From Candidatus Rokuibacteriota bacterium (GTDB lineage: Bacteria; Methylomirabilota; Methylomirabilia; Rokubacteriales; JACPHL01), in the NCBI GenBank assembly GCA_016188625.1, contig JACPHL010000025.1:1-7215 (forward strand): 7,215 nucleotides of DNA, written 5' to 3'. Positions 6,477-7,215 of this stretch are shown here, in pieces. Under the pieces are notes generated by a model. It was not told the DNA's origin and did not search any database. It saw only the letters and a program-made list of their open reading frames with translations. The first letter of the stretch is position 1; the number at the start of each line of letters is the position of its first letter. Made by a program: the position numbers and the translations under genes.

Positions 6477-7215
6477 CGTGGTTTCTCAGGAACGGCAGGA
6501 CCTCGATGGCCAGAACGAAGGCCAGGGCCGCGACCCCGATCACACCGACGGCCAGGAACCACTCCGTGGCGCTCGGGAAGTACGTGACGGCGAGCCGCGC
6601 GTGGACGAAGGCCTCCGGCAGTGTCCGGAACTCCGGGATCGCCAGGCCGGGGAGCACCAGGTTCTGCTTGGTCCCGGCGTACCCGAGGGCGATGAGGAGC
6701 CCCGCCAGGCCGAGCCAGGTCGGACGGGCGCCCGACGGCAGGGCCAGGAGGAGGAGCGGGAGCGCCAGGCCCGCCGCGAGCTGGACGATCCAGAAGACCC
6801 ACCAGTGCTCGCCGAACATCATCAGGCGGTAGGCCTCCACCACGGCCGGGATCCCGGTGTAGAGGGTGACGGAGATCTCCGCGAACTCCACGACGATGTT
6901 GAGCCCGAGCAGGCCTAGGAGCGACATCCGGAGAAAGCGGGTCGCGTCCGCGTCCTCGGCGTCGCTGGCCCACCGCTTGAAGGCCACGGCGGCGAACGCC
7001 ACCAGCCCCATCCCGGAGAGGAACGCCGAGAAGAGGAACCGGACCGGGAGGATCCCGGAGTTCCAGTACGGCTTGGAGCCGAGGACGCCGAAGAGGGCCC
7101 CCTCGCCTCCACCGAAGGTGACGACCAGGGCGAAGCCGGCGAAGGAGAGCCACTTGAGGGCCGCGCGGCTCTCCCGGGCCATGGCGACCAGCATGGCGAC
7201 GAGCACCAGCGCGTA
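6477..7215 (-). CDS. NrfD/PsrC-family membrane subunit, partial at both ends
   Basis: About 246 codons of a hydrophobic integral membrane protein. The frame is already open at the right edge (Tyr-Ala-Leu...), so the start lies outside the window; GTG 7206 and the ATGs just after it are probably internal. At least six membrane helices are visible, at approximately 7161-7110, 7053-6980, 6933-6855, 6807-6737, 6720-6667 and 6564-6487. Family-like features include GSKPYWNSGILPVRFLFSAF and VVEFAEISVTLYTG, as in PsrC/TtrC/NrfD subunits that oxidise quinol and pass electrons to a ferredoxin-like subunit. The last native residues appear to be EVLPFLRNH. Beyond 6476 the frame runs into the inverted repeat and then antisense of the next gene without a stop, which is spurious. 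The real C-terminus is therefore missing. Its position before the molybdoenzyme gene matches the ttrC-ttrA order. The family call is firm; the specific subfamily is not. Confidence 0.82.

Noticed and set aside
3336-6587. Very long plus-strand open frame (1,083 codons) opposite the molybdoenzyme gene
   Set aside because: It is rich in Val/Gly/Leu/Arg/Asp/His with no recognisable motif, and mirrors codon bias of the high-GC minus-strand gene, which has clear family motifs. Its right end also crosses the palindrome.

Overview
The window is a strongly G+C-rich stretch of bacterial DNA in which every supported gene lies on the minus strand. Transcription therefore runs from the right edge (7215) to the left edge (1). 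In that direction the genes are: a partial NrfD/PsrC-type membrane subunit; a large molybdopterin-guanine-dinucleotide oxidoreductase catalytic subunit; a PhnD-type periplasmic-binding lipoprotein; a membrane histidine kinase of the NarX/HisKA_3 type; and a NarL/LuxR-type response regulator. The base composition and dense packing would suit an environmental, uncultured-type lineage (for example Rokubacteria/NC10 or a high-GC proteobacterium). There is no rRNA or other marker gene here, so that is only a guess.

Region 6477-7215 encodes a multi-helix quinone-interacting subunit that runs off the right edge. Region 3225 to about 6376 encodes its likely catalytic partner, about 1,050 codons, with an N-terminal Cys-x2-Cys-x3-Cys...Cys iron-sulfur motif and a probable Cys ligand to molybdenum. 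The membrane-subunit-then-catalytic-subunit order matches ttrBCA (tetrathionate reductase). If so, the four-cluster ferredoxin-like B subunit would sit just outside the window. The substrate (tetrathionate, polysulfide, arsenate/arsenite or another oxyanion) cannot be fixed from the sequence.

Region 42-3180 looks like a dedicated sensing module. A lipoprotein of the phosphonate-binding-like superfamily is followed after 3 bases by a sensor kinase and then by a response regulator. This resembles the AioX-AioS-AioR arsenite-sensing trio. It also resembles TtrS/TtrR taken apart, since the PhnD-like sensor domain of TtrS is here a separate lipoprotein. The inference is a respiratory enzyme with its own three-component regulatory system.

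The strangest piece of DNA is at 6277-6476. It is a nearly perfect 200-base palindrome (100-base arms, one mismatched pair, essentially no spacer) placed exactly between the NrfD-type gene and the molybdoenzyme gene. Its right arm is an inverted copy of the iron-sulfur-motif coding region. As a result the 3' end of the membrane gene and the 5' end of the catalytic gene (start codon and any export signal) are absent. A fold-back amplification or assembly chimera is the most likely cause, though a genuine inverted duplication cannot be excluded from sequence alone. No CRISPR array, tRNA, rRNA or insertion sequence was seen.
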